This document shows positions 25,782 through 34,191 of a DNA stretch of 64,000 nucleotides, one piece after another. Numbering within the stretch: the first letter of the stretch is position 1; each line of letters opens with the position of its first letter. The notes below the pieces were generated by a model. The model saw nothing but the letters and a program-made list of their open reading frames with translations, did no database searches and was not told where the DNA came from. The translations under genes and the position numbers were made by a program. Source of the DNA: JALCOL01 sp022649665 (GTDB lineage: Bacteria > Bacillota > Bacilli > Lactobacillales > Enterococcaceae); assembly GCA_030372335.1 (NCBI GenBank), contig JAUDCW010000002.1; one strand, given 5' to 3'.

Positions 25782-27212
25782 TTTTTTTTGAACAGGCATG
25801 ATCAATGTGAGTACGAGCACAAGTCCAATCAAGGTTAGTCCGGCACCGATCAGCATCGTTTGTCCGAAGACATCGGCGATCTTAACCGAATTAGCAGTGG
25901 TCGCGGCAAAAACCGCTAGTCCAAAAGCTCCGCCGAATTGACGCGCTGTATTATAAACACCGGAAGCTGCACCCGAAACTTCTGGACGGATCCTCGCTAA
26001 GCCAGAGGTGGCTAAAGTAGCGAATGCTAATGCAAATCCAATCGCAAAACCAAGTGTTCCGATCAATAATAACCAGTAATTTGCTAAATGCGAAATGGCA
26101 GCTAATTCGATCATTGATATTAAGACGATCACGAAGCCGATGAGCATTACCCGCGAGTTCCCCCATCGCGCGACTAGTTTTCTGGCGCGAACCGCAACAA
26201 CAAAGAGCAAAATTGCCATTGGGACCATTCCAAGTGCAGTGATAAATGGATTATAACCGAGTGCTTTCTGCATGAACTGCGGTGTGTAAAACCAAAATCC
26301 GATTCCGGCAGCACTAAAGAGCAATGAACTCAGATAGGATGCTGATCGTTCTTTATCTTCAAAAATTTCAAGCGGCATCGTCGGCTGTGAAACTCTTCCT
26401 TGACTGATAATGAATGCGATCCACAGAAAAAGTGAAAGGATCAATGTGGGAAGCGGCCAAGGACTCCCGTCAAGTCCATAAGAGATCGAGGTCATCGCTA
26501 AGATAGATAAAATAGTTCCGAGCCAATCGACTTTCCCGGTTTGGTGCTGAGCAGTGGGCAAAACTTTTGCGGCAACGATGACCATGATAAAAGCAATCGG
26601 ACCATTTACGTAAAAGCCAACACGCCAAGAAGCAAAAGTTGCAAAAAAGCCGCCGATCACTAAGCCGATCGCCGCTCCGGCACCAATCACCGATGCATAG
26701 TAGCCGATGACGCGCTGGCGTGCTTTTCCTTTAAAAGTATCGGTCAAAAGTGCCAGACAATTTGGCGCCAAAATTGCCGCTCCAATTCCTTGGAGAGCTC
26801 GAAATCCGATCATCATCGCCGCGTTGGTTGCCGCGCCGACGGCTAAGCTGCCAACACCAAAGATGATCAAGCTTGCATTGAATAAAATTTTTCGGCCATA
26901 AATATCGCCTAATTTTCCACCAACTAACATAAATCCGGCATAGGTCAGAGCGTATGAAACTTGGACCCATGACAAAGCATTTGCATTCAAATGTAGTTGA
27001 GCAGCCATTTTGACAGTTCCAGTGTAAACGATCGAAGTATCAAGGACGCCTAAAAAAGCACCAATAAGTGCCAACGTGAGGATGATTGCTTGAACTTTGG
27101 TTGTTTGTACTGCTCGACTGCCGGACGAATCAACGATTCCAGGATTTCCTAGTTTAGAATCACTGGATCGAGCGGAGACGACACTACTTTCTTTGCGTTG
27201 TTCTTTTTTCAT
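25764..27212 (-). CDS. MFS multidrug exporter, DHA2-like (14 TMS)
   Basis: A 482-residue major facilitator with a polar N-terminal tail of about 35 residues and about 14 hydrophobic segments. Motif A appears as GGKLGDIYGRK near 100 and motif C-like GFRALQGIGAAILAPN near 133, as in drug:H+ antiporters of the DHA2 (EmrB/QacA) group. Substrates cannot be read from sequence. GGAGGAATC precedes the ATG. A strong promoter with an overlapping palindrome lies upstream, and an Rrf2 regulator gene follows, so expression is probably inducible. Codon use looks more AT-rich than in neighbours, with fewer GATC words, which may indicate later acquisition. Confidence 0.9.
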   Translation of the reverse strand: MKKEQRKESSVVSARSSDSKLGNPGIVDSSGSRAVQTTKVQAIILTLALIGAFLGVLDTSIVYTGTVKMAAQLHLNANALSWVQVSYALTYAGFMLVGGKLGDIYGRKILFNASLIIFGVGSLAVGAATNAAMMIGFRALQGIGAAILAPNCLALLTDTFKGKARQRVIGYYASVIGAGAAIGLVIGGFFATFASWRVGFYVNGPIAFIMVIVAAKVLPTAQHQTGKVDWLGTILSILAMTSISYGLDGSPWPLPTLILSLFLWIAFIISQGRVSQPTMPLEIFEDKERSASYLSSLLFSAAGIGFWFYTPQFMQKALGYNPFITALGMVPMAILLFVVAVRARKLVARWGNSRVMLIGFVIVLISMIELAAISHLANYWLLLIGTLGFAIGFALAFATLATSGLARIRPEVSGAASGVYNTARQFGGAFGLAVFAATTANSVKIADVFGQTMLIGAGLTLIGLVLVLTLIMPVQKKLSLSA

Positions 27213-27239
27213 AGATGATTCCTCCTTCTATTGGTTTAA

Positions 27240-27270
27240 TTAGAATATTCTTTATATACTAATATGTCAA
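27240..27270 (-). promoter_or_regulatory. Promoter and overlapping operator of the MFS exporter gene
   Basis: Minus-strand TTGACA (27270-27265), 17-base spacer, TATTCT (27247-27242). A 23-base imperfect palindrome, TTAG-n-ATAT-n5-ATAT-n-CTAA (27240-27262), covers the spacer and -10. A repressor bound here would block the promoter; the linked Rrf2 protein is the obvious candidate. Confidence 0.55.
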
Positions 27271-27355
27271 TCAAAAAACCTCGATGGATGAAACAGGAAT
27301 CAAACGCAGAAATCTGGTTGCCACGGAAATTGCCTTTATATCATCGTTTATCCAG

Positions 27356-27391
27356 AAAAAAGGCCACGACAAAGGACTTGTCATGGCCAAC
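27356..27391 (-). terminator. Terminator of def
   Basis: Minus strand: GGCCATGACAA pairs with TTGTCGTGGCC (one mismatch) and is followed by six T residues. The GACAA/TTGTC core resembles the hairpins of the dispersed repeats. Confidence 0.75.
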
Positions 27392-27414
27392 AAAGAACGG
27401 ATTTGTATTGTCAG

Positions 27415-27975
27415 TTATTCTAAAATCAAAACATCTTCGCCCACTGCAAATGGATGCTCTGCATCGATATGGTCGAAGAACAAAACACCGTTTAAATGAT
27501 CGATCTCGTGTTGGACGACGATCGCCGGATAGTTTTTCAGGCGGACTTTGTGCATGTTGCCGTCTTCATCATAGTAGCGCAAAGTGATGCGGGCACTGCG
27601 GGGAACATATCCGGGCACTTGACGGTCGACTGACAAACAGCCTTCGCCTTCGCCCAGGCAGAGCTGCTGAACGGAGTTGCTGATGATCGTCGGGTTATAG
27701 AGTACGCCGCTTAACAAGGGCTCTGCTTCAGGATCTTCATCAGGAATATGTATAGCGATCATGCGTTTCGAGTGATCCAGCTGCGGGGCAGCTAGACCGA
27801 CACCGCCGCGAAGATTCAACTCTTCCGCTTTTTCAGGATCTTGACTGGTTTTTAAAAATTCAAGCATTTCTTGGCCGATTTTCTTTTCATCTTCGCTTAA
27901 AGGAAAGGAGACCTTTTCAGCGATTTTGCGCAAGGTGGGATGACCTTCCCGAATAATATCTTCCATTGTTATCAC
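27415..27975 (-). CDS. def: Peptide deformylase
   Basis: Removes the N-formyl group from nascent proteins; metal-dependent, cytosolic. The 186 residues carry the three family motifs: GVGLAAPQL (motif 1), EGCLSV with the metal-binding cysteine (motif 2) and HEIDHLNG with two histidines and the catalytic Glu (motif 3). The insertion between motifs and length fit the type II enzymes of Gram-positive bacteria. The start is probably GTG at 27975, with AGGAG at good distance; the ATG three codons on is further from it. A terminator follows the stop. Confidence 0.95.
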   Translation of the reverse strand: MITMEDIIREGHPTLRKIAEKVSFPLSEDEKKIGQEMLEFLKTSQDPEKAEELNLRGGVGLAAPQLDHSKRMIAIHIPDEDPEAEPLLSGVLYNPTIISNSVQQLCLGEGEGCLSVDRQVPGYVPRSARITLRYYDEDGNMHKVRLKNYPAIVVQHEIDHLNGVLFFDHIDAEHPFAVGEDVLILE

Positions 27976-28085
27976 AAATTTCTCCTCGCTTTCTGGGTCT
28001 ATTTTAGCACAAATTATGCGCGGACAGAAAAAACTTGTTTCGACCGCTAAAAATTCTTTAGGAGAGCCGTGGGAGAGCTTGCTTT

Positions 28086-28114
28086 TTGAGTAATATTCGT
28101 GTAAAGTTTCTAAT
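28086..28114 (+). promoter_or_regulatory. Predicted rpsO promoter
   Basis: TTGAGT at 28086-28091, 17-base spacer, TCTAAT at 28109-28114, about 90 bases before the rpsO start. Confidence 0.55.
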
Positions 28115-28120
28115 GTATGT

Positions 28121-28195
28121 TCGCATACTTCACCTATGACTTGGTTCAGCGGTTGCCAACCCTTTACTCAGTGATAGGCAAGATCAAAAGAAGAG
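28121..28195 (+). promoter_or_regulatory. Candidate S15 leader of rpsO
   Basis: The untranslated segment folds on paper: CCTATGAC can pair with GTGATAGG and an inner GGTTGCCAACC hairpin lies between them, a small branched structure just before the ribosome site. Autoregulation by S15 through its leader is known in several bacteria; the match here is structural impression only. Confidence 0.4.
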
Positions 28196-28204
28196 GTGAA
28201 AATC

Positions 28205-28474
28205 ATGGCACTTTCAAAAGAAAGAAAAAATGAAATCATGAAGGCTTACGCACTTCATGAAGGAGACACTGGTTCTCCAGAAGTACAAATCGCAGTTTTG
28301 ACAGAAGAAATCAACCACTTGAACGAGCACGCACGTGTTCACAAGAAAGATCATCACTCTTATCGCGGATTGATGAAAAAAGTTGGTCATCGCCGGAATT
28401 TGCTTGCATATTTGCGGAAAACCGATGTCCAACGCTACCGTGAATTGATCAAACGTTTAGGCTTGCGTCGTTAA
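28205..28474 (+). CDS. rpsO: 30S ribosomal protein S15
   Basis: Small-subunit protein that binds 16S rRNA helices 20-22. The 89 residues equal the Bacillus length; LHEGDTGSPEVQIAVLT near 17-33 and the basic LMKKVGHRRNLLAYL near 55-69 are diagnostic. The ATG at 28205 follows GAGGTGA; an upstream in-frame GTG lies inside that ribosome site. It precedes pnp as in many bacteria, but with a strong terminator and a dispersed repeat between them. Confidence 0.97.
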   Translation: MALSKERKNEIMKAYALHEGDTGSPEVQIAVLTEEINHLNEHARVHKKDHHSYRGLMKKVGHRRNLLAYLRKTDVQRYRELIKRLGLRR

Positions 28475-28484
28475 TTTTTTGGAG

Positions 28485-28520
28485 GAAAGTGAGGTTCTTC
28501 GGGATCTCGCTTTCTTTTTC
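28485..28520 (+). terminator. Terminator after rpsO
   Basis: A 13-pair stem (GAAAGTGAGGTTC / GGATCTCGCTTTC, wobbles included) closed by a TTCG tetraloop and followed by TTTTTC. Confidence 0.88.
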
Positions 28521-28554
28521 ATGCTGGATGAGCTTGGGACGCTACTATGCAAAT

Positions 28555-28720
28555 GAGAAGAGGCCGTGACAAAAGCGCTCAGCTTCGAGAAATAAGAAGG
28601 AAAATCCGAAAATAGTTTTTCATATTTTAGAGATTTTTCGGATTATTTCCGAAGAAGCTGCTTTTGAAATGCCGTTTAGAGAAGAGGTCGTGACAAAAGC
28701 GCACCGCCTTTTGTCATTTG
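28555..28720 (-). repeat. Dispersed intergenic repeat, copy B (rpsO-pnp)
   Basis: The most diverged copy and the only one between tandem genes. It begins GAGGCCGTGACAAAAGCGC, has the shared body (CAGCTTCGAGAAATAAGAAG, TCCGAAAATAG, GATTTTTCGG, CCGAAGAAGCTGCTTTTGAAA) and ends with GAGGTCGTGACAAAAGCGC and a 9-pair hairpin TGACAAAAG/CTTTTGTCA. Strand is given so that copies A and C count as plus. The end motif differs from the other copies at both ends in the same way, as if the ends evolve in concert. Confidence 0.85.
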
Positions 28721-28765
28721 TTTAGTAGTTCCCGCTCAAGAAAAAGTAAACAATAGGAGACGAAA

Positions 28766-30886
28766 ATGTCAGAGAAAAAAGTATTTACCATGAATTGGGG
28801 CGGCCGTCCGCTCCAGATCGAAGTCGGCCAAGTAGCTAAACAGGCAAATGGCGCTGTTTTAGTGCGGTACGGCGACACAGTCGTGTTGACTGCAGCGGTT
28901 GCCAGCAAAGAAGCGAAGGATGTTCCCTTCTTCCCTTTGACGGTAAACTATGAAGAAAAAATGTATGCTGTCGGCAAGATCCCCGGCGGATTCATCAAGC
29001 GTGAAGGCCGCCCAAGCGAAAAAGCAACGCTGACGGCACGTTTGATCGACCGCCCGCTGCGCCCGTTGTTTGCTGACGGCTTCCGCAACGAAGTCCAAGT
29101 TACGAACATCGTGATGAGTGTCGAACAGGATTGCGCACCGGAAATGGCGGCAATGCTGGGTTCTTCTTTGTCTTTGTGTGTTTCGGATATTCCGTTTGGC
29201 GGACCGATCGCCGGCGTCGAAGTCGGTTATATCGACGGCGAATATATTTTGAACCCGACGCTTGAACAGCAAGAGCAATCTACGATCGAATTGACCGTTG
29301 CCGGAACGAAAGACGCGATCAATATGGTGGAGAGCGGCGCGAAAGAAGTTTCTGAAGAAGAAATGCTCGGCGCTTTGATGTTCGGCCACCAAGCGATCAA
29401 AGACTTGATCACGTTTGAAGAGACGATCATCAAAGAAGTCGGCAAAGAGAAAACAGAAATCTTCCTTTTGCAGATCGACGAAGAATTGAAAAAAGAAATC
29501 TTCGATCAATACTACGAAGAAATGAAAAAAGCAGTTTTGACAGAAGAAAAACTGGCACGTGAAGACGCGATCGCTGATTTGAAAGAAGAAATCAAAGGCA
29601 GCTATGCGGAGAAATTCATTCGCCTTGAAAATGCCGCTGAACTTGAAAAAGAAGTTCGCGCAGTCTTGGAAGAATTGGAAAAAGACGTCGTGCGCCGTTT
29701 GATCACGGTCGATAAAATTCGGCCGGATGGGCGAAAAGTCGACGAGATCCGGCCGCTATCGGCTGAAGTCGGGATCTTGCCGCGTGTGCACGGTTCAGGG
29801 CTCTTTACCCGCGGACAAACACAAGCTCTTTCTGCTTGTACATTGGCGCCGCTTGGCGAGCATCAAATCATCGACGGCTTAGGTGTTGAAGATTCAAAAC
29901 GCTTCATCCATCACTACAACTTCCCGCAATTTTGCGTAGGGCAGACGGGTCGTGCCGGCAGTCCTGGCCGCCGCGAAATCGGTCATGGCGCTTTAGGCGA
30001 ACGTGCACTTTCGCAAGTCATTCCAGATGAAAAGACCTTCCCTTACACGATTAGGCTCGTTGCCGAAGTGCTGGAATCGAACGGGTCTTCGTCACAAGCT
30101 AGTATTTGTGCTGGAACGCTCGCATTGATGGATGCCGGGGTGCCGATCAAAGCACCGGTCGCCGGGATCGCAATGGGACTTGTCAAAGACGATGAACATT
30201 ATACGATCTTGACCGATATCCAAGGAATGGAAGATCACTTAGGCGACATGGACTTCAAAGTTGCCGGCACGAAACAAGGGATCACAGCGCTTCAAATGGA
30301 TATCAAGATCGACGGGATCACAGAAGAGATCCTGACCGAAGCATTGGCACAAGCCAAAAAAGCGCGGATGGAAATTCTGCAAGTCTTGACCGATACGTTG
30401 CCGGAACCGCGCAAAGAATTGAGTCCTTACGCACCGAAGATCGAAATGATCCAAATCCCGCCTGCTAAGATCAAAGATGTGATCGGCAAAGGCGGCGACA
30501 CGATCAATGGCATCATCGACGAGACCGGCGTCAAGATCGACATCGATCAGGACGGCAAAGTCAGCATCGCTTCAAGCGACGCCGAAATGATCCAAAAAGC
30601 GATCGATATCATCAAAGACTTGACTGAAGACGTTGAAGTCGGCAAAGTTTATTTGGGCAAAGTCGTTCGGATCGAAAAATTCGGCGCATTCGTCAACTTG
30701 AAAAAAGGTAAAGACGGATTAGTCCATATTTCCAAATTGGCACCTGAACGTGTCAATAAAGTTGAAGATGTCGTGAAGCTCGGCGATGAAATCTTAGTCA
30801 AAGTAACGGAGATCGATCGTCAAGGGCGCGTCAACCTCAGCCGCAAGGCCGTTTTAGAAGATGAAGAGAAGAAGAACCAAAAGTAA
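28766..30886 (+). CDS. pnp: Polyribonucleotide nucleotidyltransferase (PNPase)
   Basis: Phosphorolytic 3'-5' exoribonuclease of mRNA turnover. The 706 residues show two RNase PH-like domains (FIKREGRPSEKATL near 75; PRVHGSGLFTRGQTQAL near 345; GSSSQASICAGTLALMDAG near 447), then a KH domain (VIGKGGDTINGIIDETG near 572) and an S1 domain (KFGAFVNLKKGKDGLVHISKL near 640). The ATG follows TAGGAGA. A hairpin terminator follows about 45 bases after the stop. It probably has its own promoter or depends on partial read-through from rpsO. Confidence 0.97.
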   Translation: MSEKKVFTMNWGGRPLQIEVGQVAKQANGAVLVRYGDTVVLTAAVASKEAKDVPFFPLTVNYEEKMYAVGKIPGGFIKREGRPSEKATLTARLIDRPLRPLFADGFRNEVQVTNIVMSVEQDCAPEMAAMLGSSLSLCVSDIPFGGPIAGVEVGYIDGEYILNPTLEQQEQSTIELTVAGTKDAINMVESGAKEVSEEEMLGALMFGHQAIKDLITFEETIIKEVGKEKTEIFLLQIDEELKKEIFDQYYEEMKKAVLTEEKLAREDAIADLKEEIKGSYAEKFIRLENAAELEKEVRAVLEELEKDVVRRLITVDKIRPDGRKVDEIRPLSAEVGILPRVHGSGLFTRGQTQALSACTLAPLGEHQIIDGLGVEDSKRFIHHYNFPQFCVGQTGRAGSPGRREIGHGALGERALSQVIPDEKTFPYTIRLVAEVLESNGSSSQASICAGTLALMDAGVPIKAPVAGIAMGLVKDDEHYTILTDIQGMEDHLGDMDFKVAGTKQGITALQMDIKIDGITEEILTEALAQAKKARMEILQVLTDTLPEPRKELSPYAPKIEMIQIPPAKIKDVIGKGGDTINGIIDETGVKIDIDQDGKVSIASSDAEMIQKAIDIIKDLTEDVEVGKVYLGKVVRIEKFGAFVNLKKGKDGLVHISKLAPERVNKVEDVVKLGDEILVKVTEIDRQGRVNLSRKAVLEDEEKKNQK

Positions 30887-30931
30887 AAGATTCTGCCTCA
30901 TTTTCTCGCGGCGCGGAAAGTTAATAAACAG

Positions 30932-30979
30932 AGAAGAATTCCAGAGAAGCTGAAAAATCTCTGGAATTCTTCTTTTCTA
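30932..30979 (+). terminator. Terminator after pnp
   Basis: Perfect 16-pair stem AGAAGAATTCCAGAGA / TCTCTGGAATTCTTCT with a 10-base loop and a T-rich tail. Confidence 0.88.
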
Positions 30980-31055
30980 TTTTTGGCGACACCCTTCACT
31001 GTTTCCAAAAAAACCTTTAAATAGAGGGTGCTCGCTTTTCTTCTTTCTATGAAAA

Positions 31056-31064
31056 TGCTAAAAT
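31056..31064 (+). promoter_or_regulatory. Extended -10 promoter for mreCD
   Basis: TGCTAAAAT is an extended -10 element 46 bases before the mreC start; the -35 region is weak. Confidence 0.45.
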
Positions 31065-31109
31065 GAAGGTTAGTTTTAATCCGAGCGATGAAATTATTGA
31101 GGTGCTAAA

Positions 31110-31964
31110 TTGAAAAAATTCAATCCCAGTAAAAATTTAATCATCACCTTGTTATTAGCGATTTTAGTCGTTGCGATCGTCAGCTTATCAAGTGCGCATC
31201 GCGACAAAGCGACGAAGAGTGTTTGGATCCAGTCGTGGGCCAACGATAGTTTGGCGGTCGTTGACCGAACGATCACCGCACCGTTTGTCTGGGCACGCAA
31301 AACAACGCAAAATATCAATGATCTGATGAATACGTATCAAGAGAATCAGCAATTGAAAAAGAAAATCGATGAATATGCGCAATTGACTCAAAACAGCAAA
31401 GATCAGCAAGAAGAAATCAAAAATCTGCAAGCGCAACTGGAATTGAACGCGACATTGACCAGCTTTGAAAAAGTCAGTGCAAACGTCGTGACCCGTTCGC
31501 CGGACAGTTGGCAGGAACTTTTAGTGATCGACCGCGGTGCAAAAGACGGCATCAAGAAAAATATGGCCGTCATGGGCAACAAGGGCTTGATCGGGCGCGT
31601 CATTGAAGTCGATCAGCATACCAGCAAAGTCGAGCTTTTGACCAGCAAGAATCAAAATTCGAACCACTTCCCAGTGAAGATCACTTCAAAGAACGGCAAT
31701 TCATATGGTTTGCTAAAAGAATACGATGCGCAGAAAAAAGCGCTGGTCGTGACCGAGTTGACCGGGGAGGCGACGATCGCTGCCGGCGACGTCGTGCAGA
31801 CGTCAGGGCTCGGCGGCAATTCGCCGGCAGACTTGGTGATCGGAACGGTCGCAAAAAGCAAGCCTGACCGCTTCGGCCTTGACCGGCAAGTCTACTTGAC
31901 GCCGTATGCCAACATGTACGATATTCCGGCTGTCACCGTCATCAAAAGATTGGCGGGGGAATAA
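31110..31964 (+). CDS. mreC: Rod shape-determining protein MreC
   Basis: Membrane-anchored scaffold of the elongasome that organises peripheral peptidoglycan synthesis. The 284 residues contain one membrane segment at about 9-28 (IITLLLAILVVAIV), an extracellular coiled coil at about 68-112, and the MreC beta-domains with VVTRSPDSWQELLVIDRGAKDGI near 127 and GDVVQTSGLGG near 228. The start is TTG at 31110, preceded by GAGGTG. mreD follows after three bases. MreB is not encoded nearby, as is common for cocci that keep MreCD for side-wall synthesis. Confidence 0.95.
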   Translation: MKKFNPSKNLIITLLLAILVVAIVSLSSAHRDKATKSVWIQSWANDSLAVVDRTITAPFVWARKTTQNINDLMNTYQENQQLKKKIDEYAQLTQNSKDQQEEIKNLQAQLELNATLTSFEKVSANVVTRSPDSWQELLVIDRGAKDGIKKNMAVMGNKGLIGRVIEVDQHTSKVELLTSKNQNSNHFPVKITSKNGNSYGLLKEYDAQKKALVVTELTGEATIAAGDVVQTSGLGGNSPADLVIGTVAKSKPDRFGLDRQVYLTPYANMYDIPAVTVIKRLAGE

Positions 31965-31967
31965 AGA

Positions 31968-32507
31968 ATGAAGAAAAAAAACGATAAATCCAAACGGATC
32001 CGTATCTATTTGCCGATCGCTGCGATCTTGTTGTTTTTGATCGATGCCCAGATCACGCGCGCGCTGCAGCTTGTCGGCAAAGAAAGTTTCTTGATCCACG
32101 CGCATCTCCTTTTGATCGTCTTGATGATGGCAAGCTTTCGGATGAAGCGCAAGACGATGATTTTTTGGGGAATCGTTTTGGGATTGTTGATGGATCTGTA
32201 TTATATCGGGATCATCGGGATCTATACGATCGCGATGCCGCTGACGGTCGCCGCGACATACCTGTTGTTCAGCTATGTCGAAGCAAATTCATTCACTCTT
32301 CTGATCAATACGATCATCATCATTAGTATTTTTGAAGTCTCCACGGCGGGGCTTCAAGTGTTGTTCAATATCTCGAACATTTCAGGCGTCGTGTTTTTTG
32401 CGCGGATGCTCGGGCCGACGCTCTTGTTCAACATCGGGATGTTTCTGCTTTTGATCGCGCCGCTGCGCAAATTATTCAAGCTGGGGCCGCTGCGCGTAAA
32501 AGAATAA
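31968..32507 (+). CDS. mreD: Rod shape-determining protein MreD
   Basis: Integral membrane partner of MreC in peptidoglycan synthesis at the cell periphery. The 179 residues have a basic N-terminus and about five hydrophobic segments, with the family-like FWGIVLGLLMDLYYIGIIG at about 64-82. The ribosome site GGGGGAA overlaps the end of mreC. A 16-pair terminator follows directly after the stop. Confidence 0.92.
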   Translation: MKKKNDKSKRIRIYLPIAAILLFLIDAQITRALQLVGKESFLIHAHLLLIVLMMASFRMKRKTMIFWGIVLGLLMDLYYIGIIGIYTIAMPLTVAATYLLFSYVEANSFTLLINTIIIISIFEVSTAGLQVLFNISNISGVVFFARMLGPTLLFNIGMFLLLIAPLRKLFKLGPLRVKE

Positions 32508-32523
32508 AGTTGAATAGTGTTTC

Positions 32524-32566
32524 AAAAGCGTCAAGCTTCTTCTGATATTCGAAGCTTGGCGCTTTT
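32524..32566 (+). terminator. Terminator after mreD
   Basis: AAAAGCGTCAAGCTTC pairs with GAAGCTTGGCGCTTTT (one wobble) over an 11-base loop. Confidence 0.85.
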
Positions 32567-32696
32567 ATCATGACTTCATTTTGTGTTTTGAAATATCTTT
32601 GTAACAAAATCAATAACTCTGTGTCATAGTAGTATGCTACACTGGGTTCTGTAGAAAAATACTGAAAATCAGTTATTTATAATGGAGGATGTCATT

Positions 32697-33995
32697 TTGA
32701 AGAAACAGTTGATCTTTGGCCTGTTAGTAAGTTTATTGATTAGCGTTCCGGCGGTTCCGCATATCGTATCCGCTGACGATTATCAAGAAAAAATCGATCA
32801 AAAAGCTGCGGAAATCACAGAGCAGCAAAAAAACATCGATTCACAGGATTCAAAAATTTCCGATCTCCAATCAAAAACGGCGGCTGCCGAAAATGAAATC
32901 TCTTCACTGGAGCAGGAAATCGCACAGATCCAAAAACAAGGGGAAGCACTCGCCAGCGAACAAGCTTCTTTGGGGGAAGAAATCACCGGTTTGCAAACAG
33001 ATATCAAGGAGTTGCAGCAAAAAATCGAAAAGCGCCAATCTGTGATCGATGCGCAAGCACGTTCAACACAAGTCAACAGCAAAAAATCAAGCTATGTGTA
33101 CGCACTTTTAGAAGCTGAATCGTTCTCTGACGCGATCACGCGGGCCAAAGGCGTCAGCACATTGGTGAAGGCGAATAATCAGCTGGTTGCTTCGCAAAAA
33201 GCGGACAAACAGCAAGTTGAAAAGAATAAAGAAAATGTTGAAACAAAATTGGCGAAAGTCCAAGCTAATGCCGCTGAACTTGAAAAACAAAAAGGGACGC
33301 TCGAAGGCAAACAAACCGATCTGACGATCGTTAAAAATGATCTGGCGGCACAAAAAGCAACTGAAGAAGGCAAAAAAGCTGAATTCACTGCGGCAAAAGA
33401 AGCAGCTGAAAAAGAAAAAGCCGAGCAAGAAGCCGCAAAAGCTGCAGCTGAACAAGCGGCACGCGAAGCTGCCGAACGAGCTGCTCAAGAAAAAGCGGCG
33501 GCTGAAGCTGCCCAGGCTGCCCAAGCAGCTGCACTTCAACAACAAGTTCAGCAAGTCCAGCAAGCAACGACCACGACGACCAGCCAACCAGCTGCGACGA
33601 CACCAGTTGCGACGACTACGACGCCAGTTGCTCCGACAGCGGGCGACAAGAGCGCGGTCATCGCTTTGGCAAGACAGCAGATCGGCAAACCTTATGTCTG
33701 GGGCGCGCACGGGCCAAGCAGCTTTGACTGCTCCGGCTTGATGGAATATGTTTATACGAATGCCGGCGGACGCTATATCGGCGGCTGGACTGTACCGCAA
33801 GAATCTGCAGGAACGCGGATCTCAGTTGGTGAAGCACAACCAGGCGACTTGTACTTCTGGGGAAGCGCAGGGGCGTCTTACCACGTTGCTTTGGCGATCG
33901 GCGGCGGACAATATATCCACGCACCGCAACCAGGACAAAACGTTACGATCGGCAGCGTTGGCGGATTTGCACCAAGCTTCGCCGTTCGGATGTAA
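32697..33995 (+). CDS. Secreted NlpC/P60 peptidoglycan hydrolase, SagA-like
   Basis: A secreted D,L-endopeptidase-like protein close in design to enterococcal SagA and lactococcal Usp45/PcsB. The 432 residues have a signal peptide (1-26, ending VSA), a long Gln/Glu/Lys coiled coil (about 30-240), an Ala- and Thr-rich low-complexity linker (about 225-315), and an NlpC/P60 domain at the end with the catalytic cysteine in DCSGL and the histidine in YHVALAIGGG. The start is TTG at 32697, eight bases after GGAGG; an upstream ATG overlaps that site and would spoil the signal peptide. Position directly after mreCD is the same as for enterococcal sagA, and the enzyme probably helps separate daughter cells. 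Confidence 0.93.
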   Translation: MKKQLIFGLLVSLLISVPAVPHIVSADDYQEKIDQKAAEITEQQKNIDSQDSKISDLQSKTAAAENEISSLEQEIAQIQKQGEALASEQASLGEEITGLQTDIKELQQKIEKRQSVIDAQARSTQVNSKKSSYVYALLEAESFSDAITRAKGVSTLVKANNQLVASQKADKQQVEKNKENVETKLAKVQANAAELEKQKGTLEGKQTDLTIVKNDLAAQKATEEGKKAEFTAAKEAAEKEKAEQEAAKAAAEQAAREAAERAAQEKAAAEAAQAAQAAALQQQVQQVQQATTTTTSQPAATTPVATTTTPVAPTAGDKSAVIALARQQIGKPYVWGAHGPSSFDCSGLMEYVYTNAGGRYIGGWTVPQESAGTRISVGEAQPGDLYFWGSAGASYHVALAIGGGQYIHAPQPGQNVTIGSVGGFAPSFAVRM

Positions 33996-34011
33996 AATAT
34001 CAAATAAAGCA

Positions 34012-34056
34012 AAACAAGGGCCTGTGACATTAAATTTATGTCACAGGCCCTTGTTT
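34012..34056. terminator. Terminator after the sagA-like gene, hairpin end of repeat copy C
   Basis: A perfect 19-pair stem with arms AAACAAGGGCCTGTGACAT and its complement, 7-base loop. The GGGCCTGTGACA arms differ from the GAGGCTGGGACA arms of copies A and D, with both sides changed together. Confidence 0.9.
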
Positions 34057-34182
34057 CTGAATAAACGGTGTTTCAAAAGCAGCTTCTTCGGAAATAAGTG
34101 AAAAATCTCAAAAATATGAGCGACTATTTTCGGATTTTTCTTCTTATTTCTTGAAGCTGGCCACTTTTGTCCCAACCTCTTT
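34012..34182 (+). repeat. Dispersed intergenic repeat, copy C (between convergent genes)
   Basis: Same orientation as copy A and fills the gap between the sagA-like gene and the D-Asp ligase gene. The body (AATAAACGGTGTTTCAAAAG, CAGCTTCTTCGGAAATAAG, ATTTTCGGATTTTTC) is nearly identical to A, while the hairpin is different. The far end reads, in reverse complement, GAGGTTGGGACAAAAGTGG. Confidence 0.9.
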
Positions 34183-34191
34183 GATATGCGC

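Noticed and set aside
27264..27587. Plus-strand frame between the MFS gene and def
   Set aside because: It crosses the def terminator and runs antisense through the end of def; no ribosome site and the product is basic low-complexity sequence.
32580..32696. WalR box before the sagA-like gene
   Set aside because: A TGTAAC half-site occurs near 32600, but no second TGTNAN copy lies five bases further on, so the two-part consensus is not met.
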